Positions 43,720 through 54,920 of a stretch of DNA of 64,000 bases are shown here, one piece after another; within the stretch, counting starts at the first letter, position 1, and each line of letters begins with the position of its first letter. The notes beneath the pieces were generated by a model, which ran no database searches, was not told the origin of the DNA, and worked only from the letters and a program-made list of their open reading frames with translations. Source of the stretch: Ariolimax columbianus (lineage: Eukaryota > Mollusca > Gastropoda > Stylommatophora > Arionidae); contig JAVGWX010000009.1 of NCBI GenBank assembly GCA_036924085.1, positions 61,885,012 to 61,949,011 of the forward strand, read 5' to 3'. The translations under genes and the position numbers were made by a program.

Positions 43720-44118
43720 GGTGACATTATGGCGATAAAACACAAATAAGGTACTGGTTCAGTTACAGCAACAGGACAAAAACAAGGCGTTCATCGGGGA
43801 CAAAGATCGAACGAAAACAACTAACAGATCACACAACATAAAATACTGTAGGGTGTAAAATGATCGGGTTAAGTTCGCCACCATACCAGGATGTGCCAGG
43901 AGAATGTGGGACACGGTATGGCCGTTAGTGAACGCTTTTCTGGCACATCTTGTTGTTGCGGCGAATTTAAATCAATCTTTTTACATCATGTACTGTTTGT
44001 GTTGTGATTTGTTAGTTGTTATTCGTTCTTTGCATAACATATACTCTGATTTGTTTTTGTCCTGGTTCGGCCACTGAGTCATTACTTGTATGTATTTTTA
44101 TCGACTTTTAACCTTTAG
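43720..44118. repeat. Long imperfect inverted repeat (fold-back), arms about 175 bp
   Basis: The left arm (about 43731-43905) pairs with the right arm (about 43935-44106) around a spacer of about 30 bp. Matching blocks from outside in are CGATAAAA, CAGGACAAAAACAA, AACAACTAACA.ATCAC, TGTAAAA.GAT, TTAA.TTCGCC and GATGTGCCAG. The pairing is broken by small gaps and substitutions but holds over the whole length. There is no open frame or recognised transposase. Confidence 0.85.
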
Positions 44119-44430
44119 TACCGCTGCAGCTTCGATCTATTTATTTCTGGTGACGTTAATGAGTTTTCGCCGACTAGAAATTTCATTTCACGCGTTGCAA
44201 TTTGTCTGTCCGCTGCCTTAGAGAAGGATCAAGTGTGGCACTGCTAGCGAACGATTGGTTTAACTATTCTGTTTATCAGTTATGATTTGGTTGGGACCAG
44301 CTGATATTCATGTTTTTTTTTAGTTATTGTGGCTGTTAACAGTTCACATACGAGACTTTCTGACATCTAGTTTCAGTTTATCTATCAGACCCTCTATCTT
44401 CTGCCAGTTACAAGTGCACATTGTATGTTT

Positions 44431-45644
44431 CTTCTTCTTCGTCTTCTTCTTCGTACGCTGTCAGACGTCAACCTTTATTTTTTCGAAAAAAAAGCAGCGG
44501 TCATCCTGAGGCTGTCGACACTGCCATGGAGCTTGTCTAGTGTTGCCACTAGTGATAGCCACATCTGCTTTCTCTGATCCTCGTATGTCGGGCAGTTTTG
44601 CAGCAGATGTTCAGCGGTCATTTTCCCAGTACCGCACGAGCATTCGTCAGTGCCACCTATCTTCAATTTATTGAATAGGTGGTACCTCAGTCTATTGTGG
44701 CCCGTGCGAAGTCTGAAGACCACGACCTGCTCGCTTCTGTTCAACTAGTAATAGGCATCATTTTTTGTGTAGCCAGTATGTTCTGTTTCCCATTTGGTCA
44801 TGTATCTAGCTCTAATAAGCCTTTTTGACTCTTCGTATGTCACACTAGTATTTGGTTGTGGTAGTCTTGCACCTTCTTTTGCGAGTCTGTCTGCCTCCTC
44901 GTTGCCTTGGATGTTACAGTGGGATGGAACCCACTGTACCACTACTCTTTTTTGGTGCGGTCTGCTGGCATAGTTGACAGAGTACTGCTCTTAAATCATT
45001 AAGTTCAGTATTTTTCTGGCTTTTTAGTGCTGTGACTTCAGCCAGGGCATCTGTAAGCAAGACTATATGGCTTTCATTTCTTTTGCATGTCACCATTTCT
45101 TCTACTGTAGCCCTCAGTGCTTCTGCCTCCGCTCTGAAATTGCTTGAGTATTTTCCAGTTGCCACTGATAGTGTTGTTTTGCTACCATTTGGTAGGCTCA
45201 GGAATACCCCTGCCCCTCCGTTCTGTGTTGTGTTTGTTACAGAGCCGTCGGTGTATGCATGGGTCCTGTCCATGCTTGGGTAGTTATTCGTTATGTACCT
45301 CAGGGTTATGTCTCTTCTTTCTTTTTCAGTCTGGCTGTTCTTTTTTCCAATACCTGATATATTTTCTACCACCTCTGGAAATATATGCTGCTTCCAGGTA
45401 GGTTTGCGTACAGTAGGGATGGGCTTTGGTTTTGTTAATGCGTTCATAGGGTCTTCGTTCATCTTTGCTTTGGCTATGTCTGCAAAGTTTCTCCGCTTTA
45501 ATTTCCCATTTCCAAAATTATTTAGTCTCTTATGCATTGGATGGTCAGTCAGTCTTCTGAGATTTTCTGCTTACTGCTTGGCTTTGCAGTCTCTTCTGTC
45601 GGTCATGGATTGCAGATTTGTAATCTTTTCCAGCTCTACAATTG
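44431..45644 (-). pseudogene. Jockey-like LINE, 5'-truncated copy, three or more lesions
   Basis: On the minus strand the copy starts after the RT thumb (PIVELEKITNLQSMTDRR), passes PTWKQHIFPEVVENI, the RNase H motif AYTDGS and SNFRAEAEALRA, and ends MTAAFFSKK. Lesions include a stop after DCKAKQ near 45570 and an extra T in the run at 44947-44952 that shifts frame before VQWVPSHC. There is also a TAG after DAYY at about 44745, and a change at the extreme C-terminus. The TTC-rich tail lies at 44431-44453. The duplication GTATGTTT lies at 44423-44430 and 45645-45652. Confidence 0.93.
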
Positions 45645-45652
45645 GTATGTTT

Positions 45653-46417
45653 AAATACTGGCAAACCTATGCAATCTGTTCAAATCGTGTGATTCTCTAT
45701 AACATGACCTGGAATGCTGAAGAATTGGTTTTTAGACAGGCCTTCTCCAACCGGTGGGAAATTCCCTGAAATGGGGGGAGGGGTGGACGAGGTCTGGGGT
45801 AGAATTTTATAGTTTCAATGGAGGGAGAGGACAATTATGATTTAGTTTCGTGTGATGAATATTTTTGGTTAAAACTACTGTTACTCAAGCTTTAAAATTG
45901 ACAAATAATATCTATTGCTAATAAATTTGTAAATCACTGTAAAACATTTTTTTTCAAGTATTGATCAAGTATTGTTCCTCGGTGTAGCTGCGATCCCAAC
46001 TTCGTCTTCAGCGGACCCTGTTTTCGGCCCTGGATGTCCAGTGTGGTAAGCACTACTCCAGAGGCGTCTAGGATGTTGTTGCGAAGAGCAAGGAAGTCTG
46101 ACCAATGCATCAGAGGTCTTCCCCGCGGTTTCTTTCTACCGTATCGTCGTGATCCATTGAAAAAGTAACCCAAGTAATTGTACATGTTAAAATATAAGTA
46201 AGTTGCATGTCCTTTGCAGAACGTCGATGTTACAAATGCCAACCATTTTGGCTGTTATCAGTGTCTTGGCAGGTGTGCAGTGCGGTAGGTTGGTTGCCTT
46301 GTATAACGTTACTGTTACAACTGCCAACCTATTTGGCTATCAGTTTCTTTGCAGGTGTGCAGTACGGTAGGTTGCCCTTACTTTCCTGGGTCTGCCAAAA
46401 TGGACATGGCGGGATTC
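45653..46417. other. Stretch without a firm gene; local duplication 46229-46371
   Basis: A minus-strand frame at 45934-46242 contains FCKGHAT and GRKKPRGRPLMHW, which faintly recall RTE C-termini. I do not consider it proven. GTTACAAATGCCAACC... and GTTACAACTGCCAACC... each continue into GGTGTGCAGT.CGGTAGGTTG, forming a tandem duplication of about 80 bp. Confidence 0.4.
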
Positions 46418-46428
46418 GAATCCGGTGC

Positions 46429-48285
46429 CTCAAAAACAGAACGGCCAGAGTCCAAGTACAAGGGTAGATGAGCAAAAAGGTGACACTTGAGCAGGGAGTA
46501 CCCTAAGGGGGAGTACTGTCACCCACACTCTTCCTGGTGTATATAAAGGATATTATAGAGAATATACCAAGAAGAGTTCATAGCTCAATGTTTGCAGACG
46601 ATCTGGCTATGTGGACCTCTGAAAAGAATCTCACCATAGCAAGAAATCGGATGCAGACGGCCCTAACATCGCTGGAAGAGTGGGCGAACTCATGGCTGGT
46701 CAAAATAAACGAGGAGAAAACCACATGTACAATATTCTCGCTATCAATCAAACCCCAAAACACCAAATTAAGCCTAAACGGCAAATACCTCCAGCCAAAC
46801 GACAACCCAAACTATCTGGGAGTCACATTTGATCGGCGCATGACATGGAAAAGTCAGATCGAGAGAAACCGAATAAGAGCCAGAGAAAGAATGGCAATCA
46901 TGAGGAAACTTGCTGGCACAAGCTGGGGAGCAGACGAAAGCATACTAAAGAAACCGTACACTGGAAGAGTGAGACCAGTTCTCGAGTATGGCATTGCGGC
47001 ATGGACAACAGCAGCAAAGGCGAACTTCGATAAAGTTAGCAAACTCCAAAACCAAGCCATGAGAGTTATAACAGGAGGCATGAAGTTAACGCCAATTGTA
47101 GAACTTGAAAAGATTACAAAACTGCAATCCGACAGAAGAGACTGCAGAGCCCAGTTGCAATCAGAGAAACTCAGAAGACTGACTGACCATCAGATGCACC
47201 AGAGACTAAACAATTTCGGAAATGGGAAGCTAAAGCGAAGAAACTTTGCAGAAATAGTCATAGCAAAGATGCACGAAGACTCTATGAACGCACTAACCAC
47301 ACCAAAGCCCATCCCTACTGTACGAAAACCTACCTGGAGGCAGCATATATTTCCAGAGGTGGTAGAAAATATACCAGGTATTAGAAACAATAACTGCCAG
47401 ACTGAAAAAGAAAGAAGAGATACTACCCTGAGTTTCATTACGGAAAACTACCGAAGCATGGACTGGCCCCATGCATACACCGACGGTTCCGTAACAAATA
47501 CAACACAGAATGGAGCATTCCTGGGCCTACCAAATGGCAGAAAAATAGCACTGTCATTCGCTACTGGAAAATACACAAGCAATTTCAGAGCGGAGGCAGA
47601 GGCACTGAGGGCGGCAGTGGAAGAAATGGTGACTGGTAAAAGGAATGAAAGCCACATAGTCCTGCTTACAGATGCTCTCGCCGTAGTCACAGCACTGAAA
47701 AGCCAGAAAAATACTGAACTTAATGAATTAAGAGCAGTTCTCTGTCAACTATGCCAGCAGGCCGCACCAAAAAGAGTAGTGGTGCAGTGGGTTCCATCTC
47801 ACTGCAACATCCAAGGCAACGAGGAGGCAAACAGACTGGCAAAAGAAGGTGCAAAACTACCACAACCTGATACTAGTGTGACATACGAAGAGTCAAAACG
47901 GCTTATTAGAGCTAGATACATGACCAAATGGGAAACCGAACATACTGGCTACACCAGAAACGATGCCTATTACCAGTTGAACAGAAAAGAGCAGGTCGTG
48001 GTCTTCAGACTTCGCACTGGCCACAATAGACTCAGGTACCACCTATTCAACAAATTGAAGATAACGTGGCACCGACGAATGCCTGTGTGGTACCGGCAAA
48101 ATGGCCGCTGAGCATTTGCTGCAAAACTGCCCGACATACGAGCATCAGAGAGAGCAGATGTGGCCATCACCAGGGGCAACACTAGACAAGCTCTATGGCA
48201 GTGTCGACAGCCTCAGGATGACGGCTGCTTTTTTCGAAAAAATAATGGTTACTGTCTGACTGCGTACGATGAAGAAGAAGAAGAA
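46429..48285 (+). pseudogene. Jockey-like LINE, 5'-truncated copy with partial RT and RNase H
   Basis: This copy starts within the reverse transcriptase just before the QGVP.GG.LSP box, so the first RT motifs (including AFDKVW) are gone. Two stops follow at once, at QG*MSK and VP*GG. From 46537 a frame of 524 codons is open and contains FADD, LEYGIAAW, AYTDGS and HCNIQGNEEANRLA. The last RNase H aspartate is replaced by asparagine in EEAN. An extra base near 48065 shifts the cysteine-motif end out of frame. The tail is (GAA)n at 48270-48285. Perfect 11-bp duplications GAATCCGGTGC lie at 46418-46428 and 48286-48296. Confidence 0.95.
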
Positions 48286-48447
48286 GAATCCGGTGCTTTG
48301 GGATTTTGGAACGGATGTTTCACACCCGTGAGACGGTGTCTCCAATGTATATGTACTACTATAGAAAATAAATAATAAATGTTCAATATTAAATGCATAT
48401 TATTTAGAACACTAAATACTAACTTACAATTAAAACCAATGCCGCAG

Positions 48448-48595
48448 TATACAATGTATGCGTCGTCTGTGTACTGTATACAATATATGCGTCGCCAGTG
48501 TACTGTATACGATATATACGTCGCCAGTGTACTGTAAACGAAATATACGTCGCCAGTGTCCTGTTTACAATGGATGCGTCGCCAGTGTACTTGTC
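48448..48595. repeat. 29-bp minisatellite, about 5 copies
   Basis: GCGTCGCCAGTGTACTGTATAC recurs every 29 bases. Confidence 0.9.
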
Positions 48596-48659
48596 TGCGG
48601 CATTGGGGCATAGCCAAACTACGCGCACAAGGAAAGCAATCTCAGCACATTTCATCTAC

Positions 48660-49010
48660 GATGCATACGTCACACCCTCAGTCATTTGGAAGGTCAGAAT
48701 GACGATTGGCGACGTTCTGACCCGAAAAGGACTCATGGGTAATAATACCTTGCTGAGGCAGTGCAATTTACGATGGCTCGGCCAGGTTAGACGCACTGAC
48801 AATGGATGTTTTTCGCAAATATATTCTCTACGGCCAACGGACGGGTGGAAAGAGGGCACTCGATAGACCGCAGTTGAGATTCAAAGATGTATGCAATAGA
48901 GAAATGAAAGCTGTGGAAATAGATTCCAAATTCTGGGAAGACGAGGCTGTTGGCCGCACCTGATGGAAAGGTTTTATTAGGCTCCGCTTCAAATTGGGCG
49001 AATAGAGTCT
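48660..49010 (+). pseudogene. LINE C-terminal fragment (RWAGHV...LRFKDVC type)
   Basis: TTIGDVL-like lead, then NTLLRQCNLRWLGQVRRTDNG (48747-48807), a frameshift, and PQLRFKDVCNREMKAVEID followed by FWEDEAVGRT (48869-48960). This is the typical C-terminus of an RTE/CR1-like LINE, with order and spacing intact. The GKR..GRPQLRFK joint is broken by the frameshift. Confidence 0.75.
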
Positions 49011-49734
49011 ATTTACAAGCAAGAAGAGGAGAAGGTAACAACAAGATAACATCTAAACGGGGCATCATCCCATAGCCACTCTTGATCGAAGGAGGCTATT
49101 TTTCTTTTCAATTTATCTTTTTTAAGTCAGACAATTTTGGAAAGGAAGAATAACTTTCTAACATATGGTAAAAAAAAAAGAGTGCACGGTGCAATAATGG
49201 ATGAAGATCCCTGCGTTGGGACACCCGAGGACTGGGTGGGGGAGGGGGGGGGGGAAGGGGGGATATTATATTTGTTCTGCTGGTGAGTCGAATCTAAGCC
49301 GATGACCATAGGATGTCGACCACTTATCTATAGGATTAGTCACTAGTATCGGTTGACAACTGACGCCATCCATAACAACTTAACTTAGGAGTTCAGGGTA
49401 CCAGCCACCTGTCAATAAGGTGACACGTGACCACTCCAGGGATTTTGTCGATCTTTTAGCAGCGATCATTTTTGAAAAGGCTGCTGGTAACAACATCCGA
49501 GCTCTTTGGGCATCAACGAGCAGTGTTAAGTCTGTCTTAGAGAACGTGTTACTGTAGTCAAGGAGTCTCAAACACTCGGCCATATGGGGGACATACAAAC
49601 TAAGAAGTTTTCTCTGGTCTTTCCAGCACCACAATATGGGATTATAAATAATTAAAGTTGAAGAAGACAGGAATTATACTGGACTGACTAGATTTATATA
49701 CACATTATATTGTGGGATGGTGGTGTTGTTACAG
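49011..49734. other. Stretch with no recognised gene; unidentified minus frame 49380-49634
   Basis: The frame could encode 84 residues of normal composition (MAECLRLLDYSNTFSKTDL...). I know no family for it and see no second copy. Given its surroundings it may be another mobile-element remnant. A G-run region lies near 49240-49262. Confidence 0.3.
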
Positions 49735-50300
49735 ATTCACTAGTTTCCGGGCTCTCGCCCTTCGGCCCAATGCCTTGTAAGGGCGTCTGCATGGCATTGC
49801 TAGTTGTTGCTAAGTGTTCTATTTAAGTGACCTCGGGTGAAGAATTTCCTGACATCGTCGAGGGCATATTACTCAAGGAGATGATGGTCACCGGTTTCGT
49901 ATGGGTGTGTACACAGCTGGCACTCTGAAGTTCGTTGTGGTTGGATTCTGTTCGGGTGCTTGTAAAGTACGGTACTCAGCCGGACATTGGTGCTATGCTC
50001 CCTCCTTGTGAATTGATTAATGTTGTCTTTTGAACTGGGGCTTGCCATATGTCTGTATACCTCTCACCATGTGTTTCGAATGGCCCATCTGTTTAGCTCA
50101 GTTTTGTTTGTTTGTTGATCGTATGAGTTGTTTGTCTGTTTGTAGAATTGTTGCTGTTCCTGTCTTGATCCCTTCTTTGCTAACATGTCATTTATCTACC
50201 ATCCATGAACTTTCTGCACAGTCTGGACCCAATGAAGGCTTTACTTGGAAACCATGTTGCGTCTCTATAAATCTTGTGTAGTTCCAGTCCTTATGTGCGA
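49735..50300 (-). pseudogene. LINE family D fragment, copy 2
   Basis: On the minus strand VRLSTVLYKHPNRI, CQLCTHPYETGDHHLLE and LDDVRKFFTRG give a LINE C-terminus with C..C...ET..H..LE order. The tail region near 49720-49740 has GGTGTTGTTAC, a trace of the CAA tail. It shares its whole length, including the decayed upstream part to about 50160, with 6100-6790. Confidence 0.7.
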
Positions 50301-51002
50301 CTCTAGACGGATTTGCAGGAACTCGTGGTCTTCTACTTGCTAAGCCAACTACGTATCCTTAGAGTCCGCTGGTAAGACCTAGTCACTAACATGATGTCCT
50401 CCAGATGAACACAACTTGAGCATTTACTCAATGCTGAATCGGCGTCGTCTCTCTTTGTTCGGCCAAATGAACCGCTTCTCTCAAGTCCTCTCGGCTAGAC
50501 AGCTTCTCATGAAAATCAGAGACAAGAATTGGCAGCACCTCTCCTAGAGTTGTCCTCGGAGTCGCCGCGCAACACCTAGCCGGGTCACATCTGCCCTGCA
50601 TGCCGTCAAGGACTCTACCACCAACAGTGGTCATGGATGGTCAGCGCTTCTGACATTGGTTACCTAACCAGATTACTTAACTACTTGACTTAACCGACTT
50701 GTCATTGGCAAGTGTGTGAGTGTCCAGAAATCCACTGCATAACCAGTTGGTGTGCAAGCTCCTATTCTTTGTTTATGGCTTTTAGTTATGGTTTTGGGCC
50801 AACAACATTATCACTGATCTTTTACTATGGGGCTATAGGAGTCTTTTTGTCTGTTTCTTGTTGCGTATGTAAGTGTATTGTGGTTTTGTTTGATTAACTT
50901 AGTCGTTCTTCTTTCACCATGAGGCGTAGAAGTCTTGTAGTTTTTCTTGTGGTTGACAGTAACGCAAATTGCTATATTTTTCGACTTGATTTAGTCGCTC
51001 CT
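50301..51002. other. Stretch without a recognised gene
   Basis: Short frames at 50428-50634 (minus) and 50712-50897 (plus) have no family I recognise. Confidence 0.35.
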
Positions 51003-51175
51003 CATTTACCCTGGCATGTACATTTACCCTGACATGTACATTTACCCTGACATGTACATTTACCGTGATGTGTACATTTACCGTGATGTGTACATTTAAC
51101 GTCAGTTGTACATTTAACGTCAGGTGTACATTTACAATGTGTACATTTACGATGAGATGTACATTTCCAGATGCA
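51003..51175. repeat. 18-bp minisatellite, about 9 copies
   Basis: ACCCTGACATGTACATTT and variants (CCGTGATGTG, AACGTCAGTTG) recur every 18 bases. Related GTGTACATTTGCCGTGAGG phrases reappear at about 51835-51945, beyond the LINE fragment. Confidence 0.9.
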
Positions 51176-51218
51176 GATGTAAGGATCAGAATTGGAAAGG
51201 CAAGATTTTCATAAATAA

Positions 51219-51283
51219 CGCTAATCAACGACTAACGCTAATCAACGTCTAACGCTAATCAACGTCTAACGCTAATCAACGTA
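51219..51283. repeat. 17-bp tandem repeat, about 4 copies
   Basis: AACGCTAATCAACGTCT repeats, ending directly at the LINE fragment. Confidence 0.92.
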
Positions 51284-51825
51284 TTGAGATCCAGAGAGAC
51301 CAAGATTTGCACTAAAGTTAGAATATTCAATGACAGTGTCAAGTCGATGTTGCTGTATGGAGCAGAGACATGGATAGCGGCCAAGGTCATACAACAAACA
51401 CTCCAGTCCTTCGTTAACAGATGCCTACGACGGATAATGGGCATAAAGTGGCAGGGCATGGTGAGAATGAAGACCCACGTGAAAGGAGCCAACAACAACC
51501 ATTGGAACAACAAGTTAAGCGAAGAAAATCGGGTTGGATAGGACACACGCTGCGGAAGGCACAGTCCAACATAGTGAGACAGGCTCTTACATTGAATCCT
51601 CAAGGGAGGAGAGAGAGAGGTAGACCAAAAAATAAGGGGAGAGGAGAATGCGAGAAGGAATACATTTACACGATTACACCCGGACAGAGGCAGAAAGAGC
51701 AGTCCAGGACCGAGCATGCTGGCGGTATGTTGTCAATGGCCTATGTACCGAGAGGAGCGAAGTCTTTGATTGATTGATTAAATGATTGATTGATTTATTG
51801 ATTGATTTATTGATTGGTTGCACAT
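51284..51825 (+). pseudogene. RTE-type LINE, 5'-truncated C-terminal fragment with TTGA tail
   Basis: KVRIFNDSVKSMLLYGAETW and VNRCLRRIMGIKWQGM are in one frame to about 51541. A shift then gives QVKRRKSGWIGHTLRKAQSN, RQALTLNPQGRRERGRP and a final YVPRGAKSLID. This is the usual end of a second RTE lineage, distinct from the one at 23-26 kb. The tail is a (TTGA)n/(TGAT)n microsatellite at 51766-51822. The protein is truncated to the last 160 residues and is inactive. Confidence 0.88.
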
Positions 51826-51945
51826 TTTCCATTTGGTACACATTTGCCGTGAGGTGTACACATTTTATTTAATGAAGTGCACATTAACATGAGATGTACA
51901 ATTGCCGTAAGGTGTACATTTGCGACGAGATGTACATATAATATT

Positions 51946-52459
51946 ACATTTTTCAGGTGTATCTAAAGGAGGGGATAGTCGACTTAATGTCTAGCCTTCC
52001 TTGGCAGTTTCATACAACATTCCTGGGTGGTTAGAGTGTTACTGTTCTTTTCTCCCCATTCGGACCCCGACACCACCGACGGGCATGACACTTTATATGA
52101 CTAAGTACGCATACTACTATTCTGCGTCTGTTGGGCTCTTAGCGTGGTCTAAATGTGGTAAATGGGCTTTTGACATCGTCTTAATGCGGCCCTTACAGCG
52201 AGAAGTCTGAGACTCCTGGATTAGCCGGACTTATAAGGCCCTGTTGGTGAGGGCCGGTAGGGGCATCGGCGCTGTCTTACGATGAATCACGGTACGGAGT
52301 GCAGGGGAAATATGAATGAAAGAAAGTGTGTCGGCTGTGTGTGATGAATGAAGATGGTGGAAGGTCGATGGTTTCAATTTGGGATTTCACAGATAGAGAA
52401 CAAATCGTAAATGTTTAAGGCGCCGGTTAATTCTGGATGCTTTATTGATATTGAGTAAT
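51946..52459. other. Stretch without a recognised gene
   Basis: Nothing was recognised. Confidence 0.4.
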
Positions 52460-52672
52460 GTGGATGTGTAACAGACCTCGGGTAATTTGTATGTGTTACA
52501 CACCTCAAGCAATTTGGGTCTGTTATGTTACCGGCATTGACGATTTCGGTGTTACAAACATTGGGCAATTTGAGTCTGTTAGAAACTTTTGGCAATTTGG
52601 GTCTGTTACGGACATTCGGCAATTTGGGTCTGTTACGGACATTGGGCAATTTGAAGCTGTTACGGACATTGG
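52460..52672. repeat. 27-bp minisatellite, array 1
   Basis: GCAATTTGGGTCTGTTACGG plus ACATTGG repeats every 27 bases near 52550-52672, with more degenerate units before it. It shares GTTAC.GACATTGG with array 2. Confidence 0.88.
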
Positions 52673-52894
52673 GCCATTTTGTAAAATACAAAAGAGCACA
52701 TTTTTCGACAAAAGAAAGAGAGAGCCTTGGACAGATGATATTTGGACATGATTTGACAGGCAAAAACCTTGAAATACATAGAAACACTGGCGGTGCACAC
52801 ACTGGGTGTGGGTGCAGTTCGTTCATGATGTAGTGATGTAGTAATATGAAATGTCCTGCGACCTCTTAGGTTACGGGAAAGACGACACAAAAAA

Positions 52895-53985
52895 GAGACA
52901 TTGGATAGTTCCATAGTGTTACAGACATTTGATAGTTTCATAGTGGTACAGACATTGGATAGTTTCTTAGTGTTACAGACATTGGATAGTTTCATAGTGT
53001 TACAGACATTGGATAGTTTCATAGTGTTACAGACATTGGATAGTTTCATAGTGTTACAGACATTGGATAGTTTCATAGTGTTACAGACATTGGATAGTTT
53101 CATAGTGTTGCAGACATTGGATAGTTTCATAGTGTTACAGACATTGGATAGTTTTATAGTGTTACAGACATCGGATAGTTTCATAGTGTTACAGACATTG
53201 GATAGTTTCATAGTGTTACAGACATTAGATAGTTTCATAGTGTTACAGACATTAGATAGTTTCATAGTGCTACAGACATTGGATAGTTTCATAGTGTTAC
53301 AGACATTAGATAGTTTCATAGTGTTACAGACATTAGATAGTTTCATAGTGTTACAGACATTGGATAGTTTCATAGTGTTACAGACATTAGATAGTTTCAT
53401 AGTGTTACAGACATTGGATAGTTTCATAGTGTTACAGACATTAGATAGTTTCATAGTGTTACAGACATTGGATAGTTTCATAGTGTTACAGACATTGGAT
53501 AGTTTCATAGTGTTACAGACATTAGATAGTTTCATAGTGTTACAGACATTGGATAGTTTCATAGTGTTACAGACATTAGATAGTTTCATAGTGTTACAGA
53601 CATTGGATAGTTTCATAGTGTTACAGACAGTAGGTAGTTTCATAGTGTTACAGACATTGGATAGTTTCATAGTGTTACAGACATTAGATAGTTTCATAGT
53701 GTTACAGACATTGGATAGTTTCATAGTGTTACAGACATTGGATAGTTTCATAGTGTTACAGACATTGGATAGTTTCATAGTGTTACAGATATTGGATAGT
53801 TTCATAGTGTTACAGACATTGGATAGTTTCATAGTGTTACAGACATTGGATAGTTTCATTGTGTTACAGACATTGGATATTTTCATAGTGTTACAGACAT
53901 TGGATAGTTTCATAATGTTACAGACATTGGATAGTTTCATAATGTTTTAGACATTGGATAGTTTCATAATGGTACAGATGTCGGC
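52895..53985. repeat. 27-bp minisatellite, array 2, about 40 copies
   Basis: ATAGTTTCATAGTGTTACAG plus ACATTGG repeats with very low divergence; the commonest change is GG to AG in ACATTGG. Because 27 is nine codons, long nine-residue periodic frames exist on both strands (up to 426 codons). They are repeat artefacts. The 220 bp between arrays 1 and 2 hold no recognised feature. Confidence 0.96.
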
Positions 53986-53995
53986 CAGATTAGTA

Positions 53996-54180
53996 TTGTT
54001 ATCCTGCCGAAGACGGATATATCCGGCCGAAAGGTGCAAATATCGTTGTCAAGATGTAAACTAGCGACACAACGCATTCCGTTCTCAGGACTGCATCTTG
54101 CCACCTGCAAAGCGTTGTTCGGGGCTTGGCAGCGGGAGATTGAGAACAAACGCAGGAGAAGAAGAAGAAGGAGGAGAAGG
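53996..54180 (+). mobile_element. SINE-G, tail half, at the end of the 27-bp array
   Basis: It reads CCGAAGACGGATATATCCGG through CTAGCGACACAACGCATTCC to GGCAGCGGGAGATTGAGAAC, with a GAAGAAGAAG tail from about 54150. Confidence 0.82.
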
Positions 54181-54239
54181 AATCAGGGTTGATGTTTACG
54201 ATTTGCCCACAATGAATACGTTACACTTTTGTACACCCT

Positions 54240-54420
54240 GAAAATGACGTTAAGTGGCAGGTTGTTGTAGCTTTCCTGACATCCCGAGCGTGCTGATGAA
54301 GGTGGACCGGGGTCCTCAGGCGGTTGTGCTATGATTGGCTTCATTTACGTGTCGCTCAGTACTACGGGGATCACGTCAATCCTTAGACCTCGTTAGCCAG
54401 ACTGCCATGAAAACAGCCCA
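54240..54420 (+). repeat. Interspersed repeat F, copy 2
   Basis: It aligns with 13560-13750 over CGAGCGTGCTGATGAAGGT, GTGTCGCTCAGTACTACGGG and CGTTAGCCAGACTGCCATGA. Confidence 0.7.
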
Positions 54421-54469
54421 CTTCCATGGATGGCTACTAGGAAGCCAATGTGAGGGTCTTGTCCAGTAT

Positions 54470-54705
54470 ATTTTGCCTGACCCTGACTAACATGTCTGAT
54501 CAGTATATTGTGACTGATCCTGACTAACATATCTGATCAGTATATTTTGCCTGACCCTGACTAACATGTCTGATCAGTATATTTTGCCTGACCCTAACTA
54601 ACATGTCTGATCAGTATATTTTGCCTGACACTAACTAACATGTCTGATCAGTATACTTTGCCTGACCCTAACTAACATGTCTGATCAGTATATTGTGCCT
54701 GACCA
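54470..54705. repeat. 37-bp minisatellite, about 6 copies
   Basis: ACTAACATGTCTGATCAGTATA recurs every 37 bases (54486, 54523 and so on). Confidence 0.93.
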
Positions 54706-54724
54706 GACGTTAATCTCCCGCCTC

Positions 54725-54920
54725 AATCAGGGTTAGAGAATTAAGTTATTTTGGTCATATAAAAAGGTACACCTCCTTGCTGGAGACCAAACTGGAGGGT
54801 AGGGTGGAAGGCAGTCGTTCAAGAGGCAGACATTGTTTTAAGTGGGTGGATAACATCAGGAGAGGGACTGGGAAAAGCCTCTCAAGATTGCACCATTATG
54901 GCAAGAGATAAGAGTACACT
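54725..54920 (+). pseudogene. RTE-like LINE C-terminal fragment
   Basis: RELSYFGHIKRYTSLLETKL, then EGRVEGSRSRGRHCFKWVDNI, follow the pattern YFGH..R...LE...EG...G.RGR...RW..DI seen at the end of the RTE protein at 26.2 kb. It is too short to assign a lineage. Confidence 0.7.

Noticed and set aside
45934..46242. Minus frame with FCKGHAT and GRKKPRGRP as an RTE C-terminus
   Set aside because: The resemblance to the RTE ending at 26.4 kb is limited to short motifs in the wrong order, so I left it unassigned.
52660..53950. 426-codon minus and 349-codon plus frames with nine-residue periodicity
   Set aside because: The 27-bp unit explains both strands being open at once. There is no signal peptide or unique domain.
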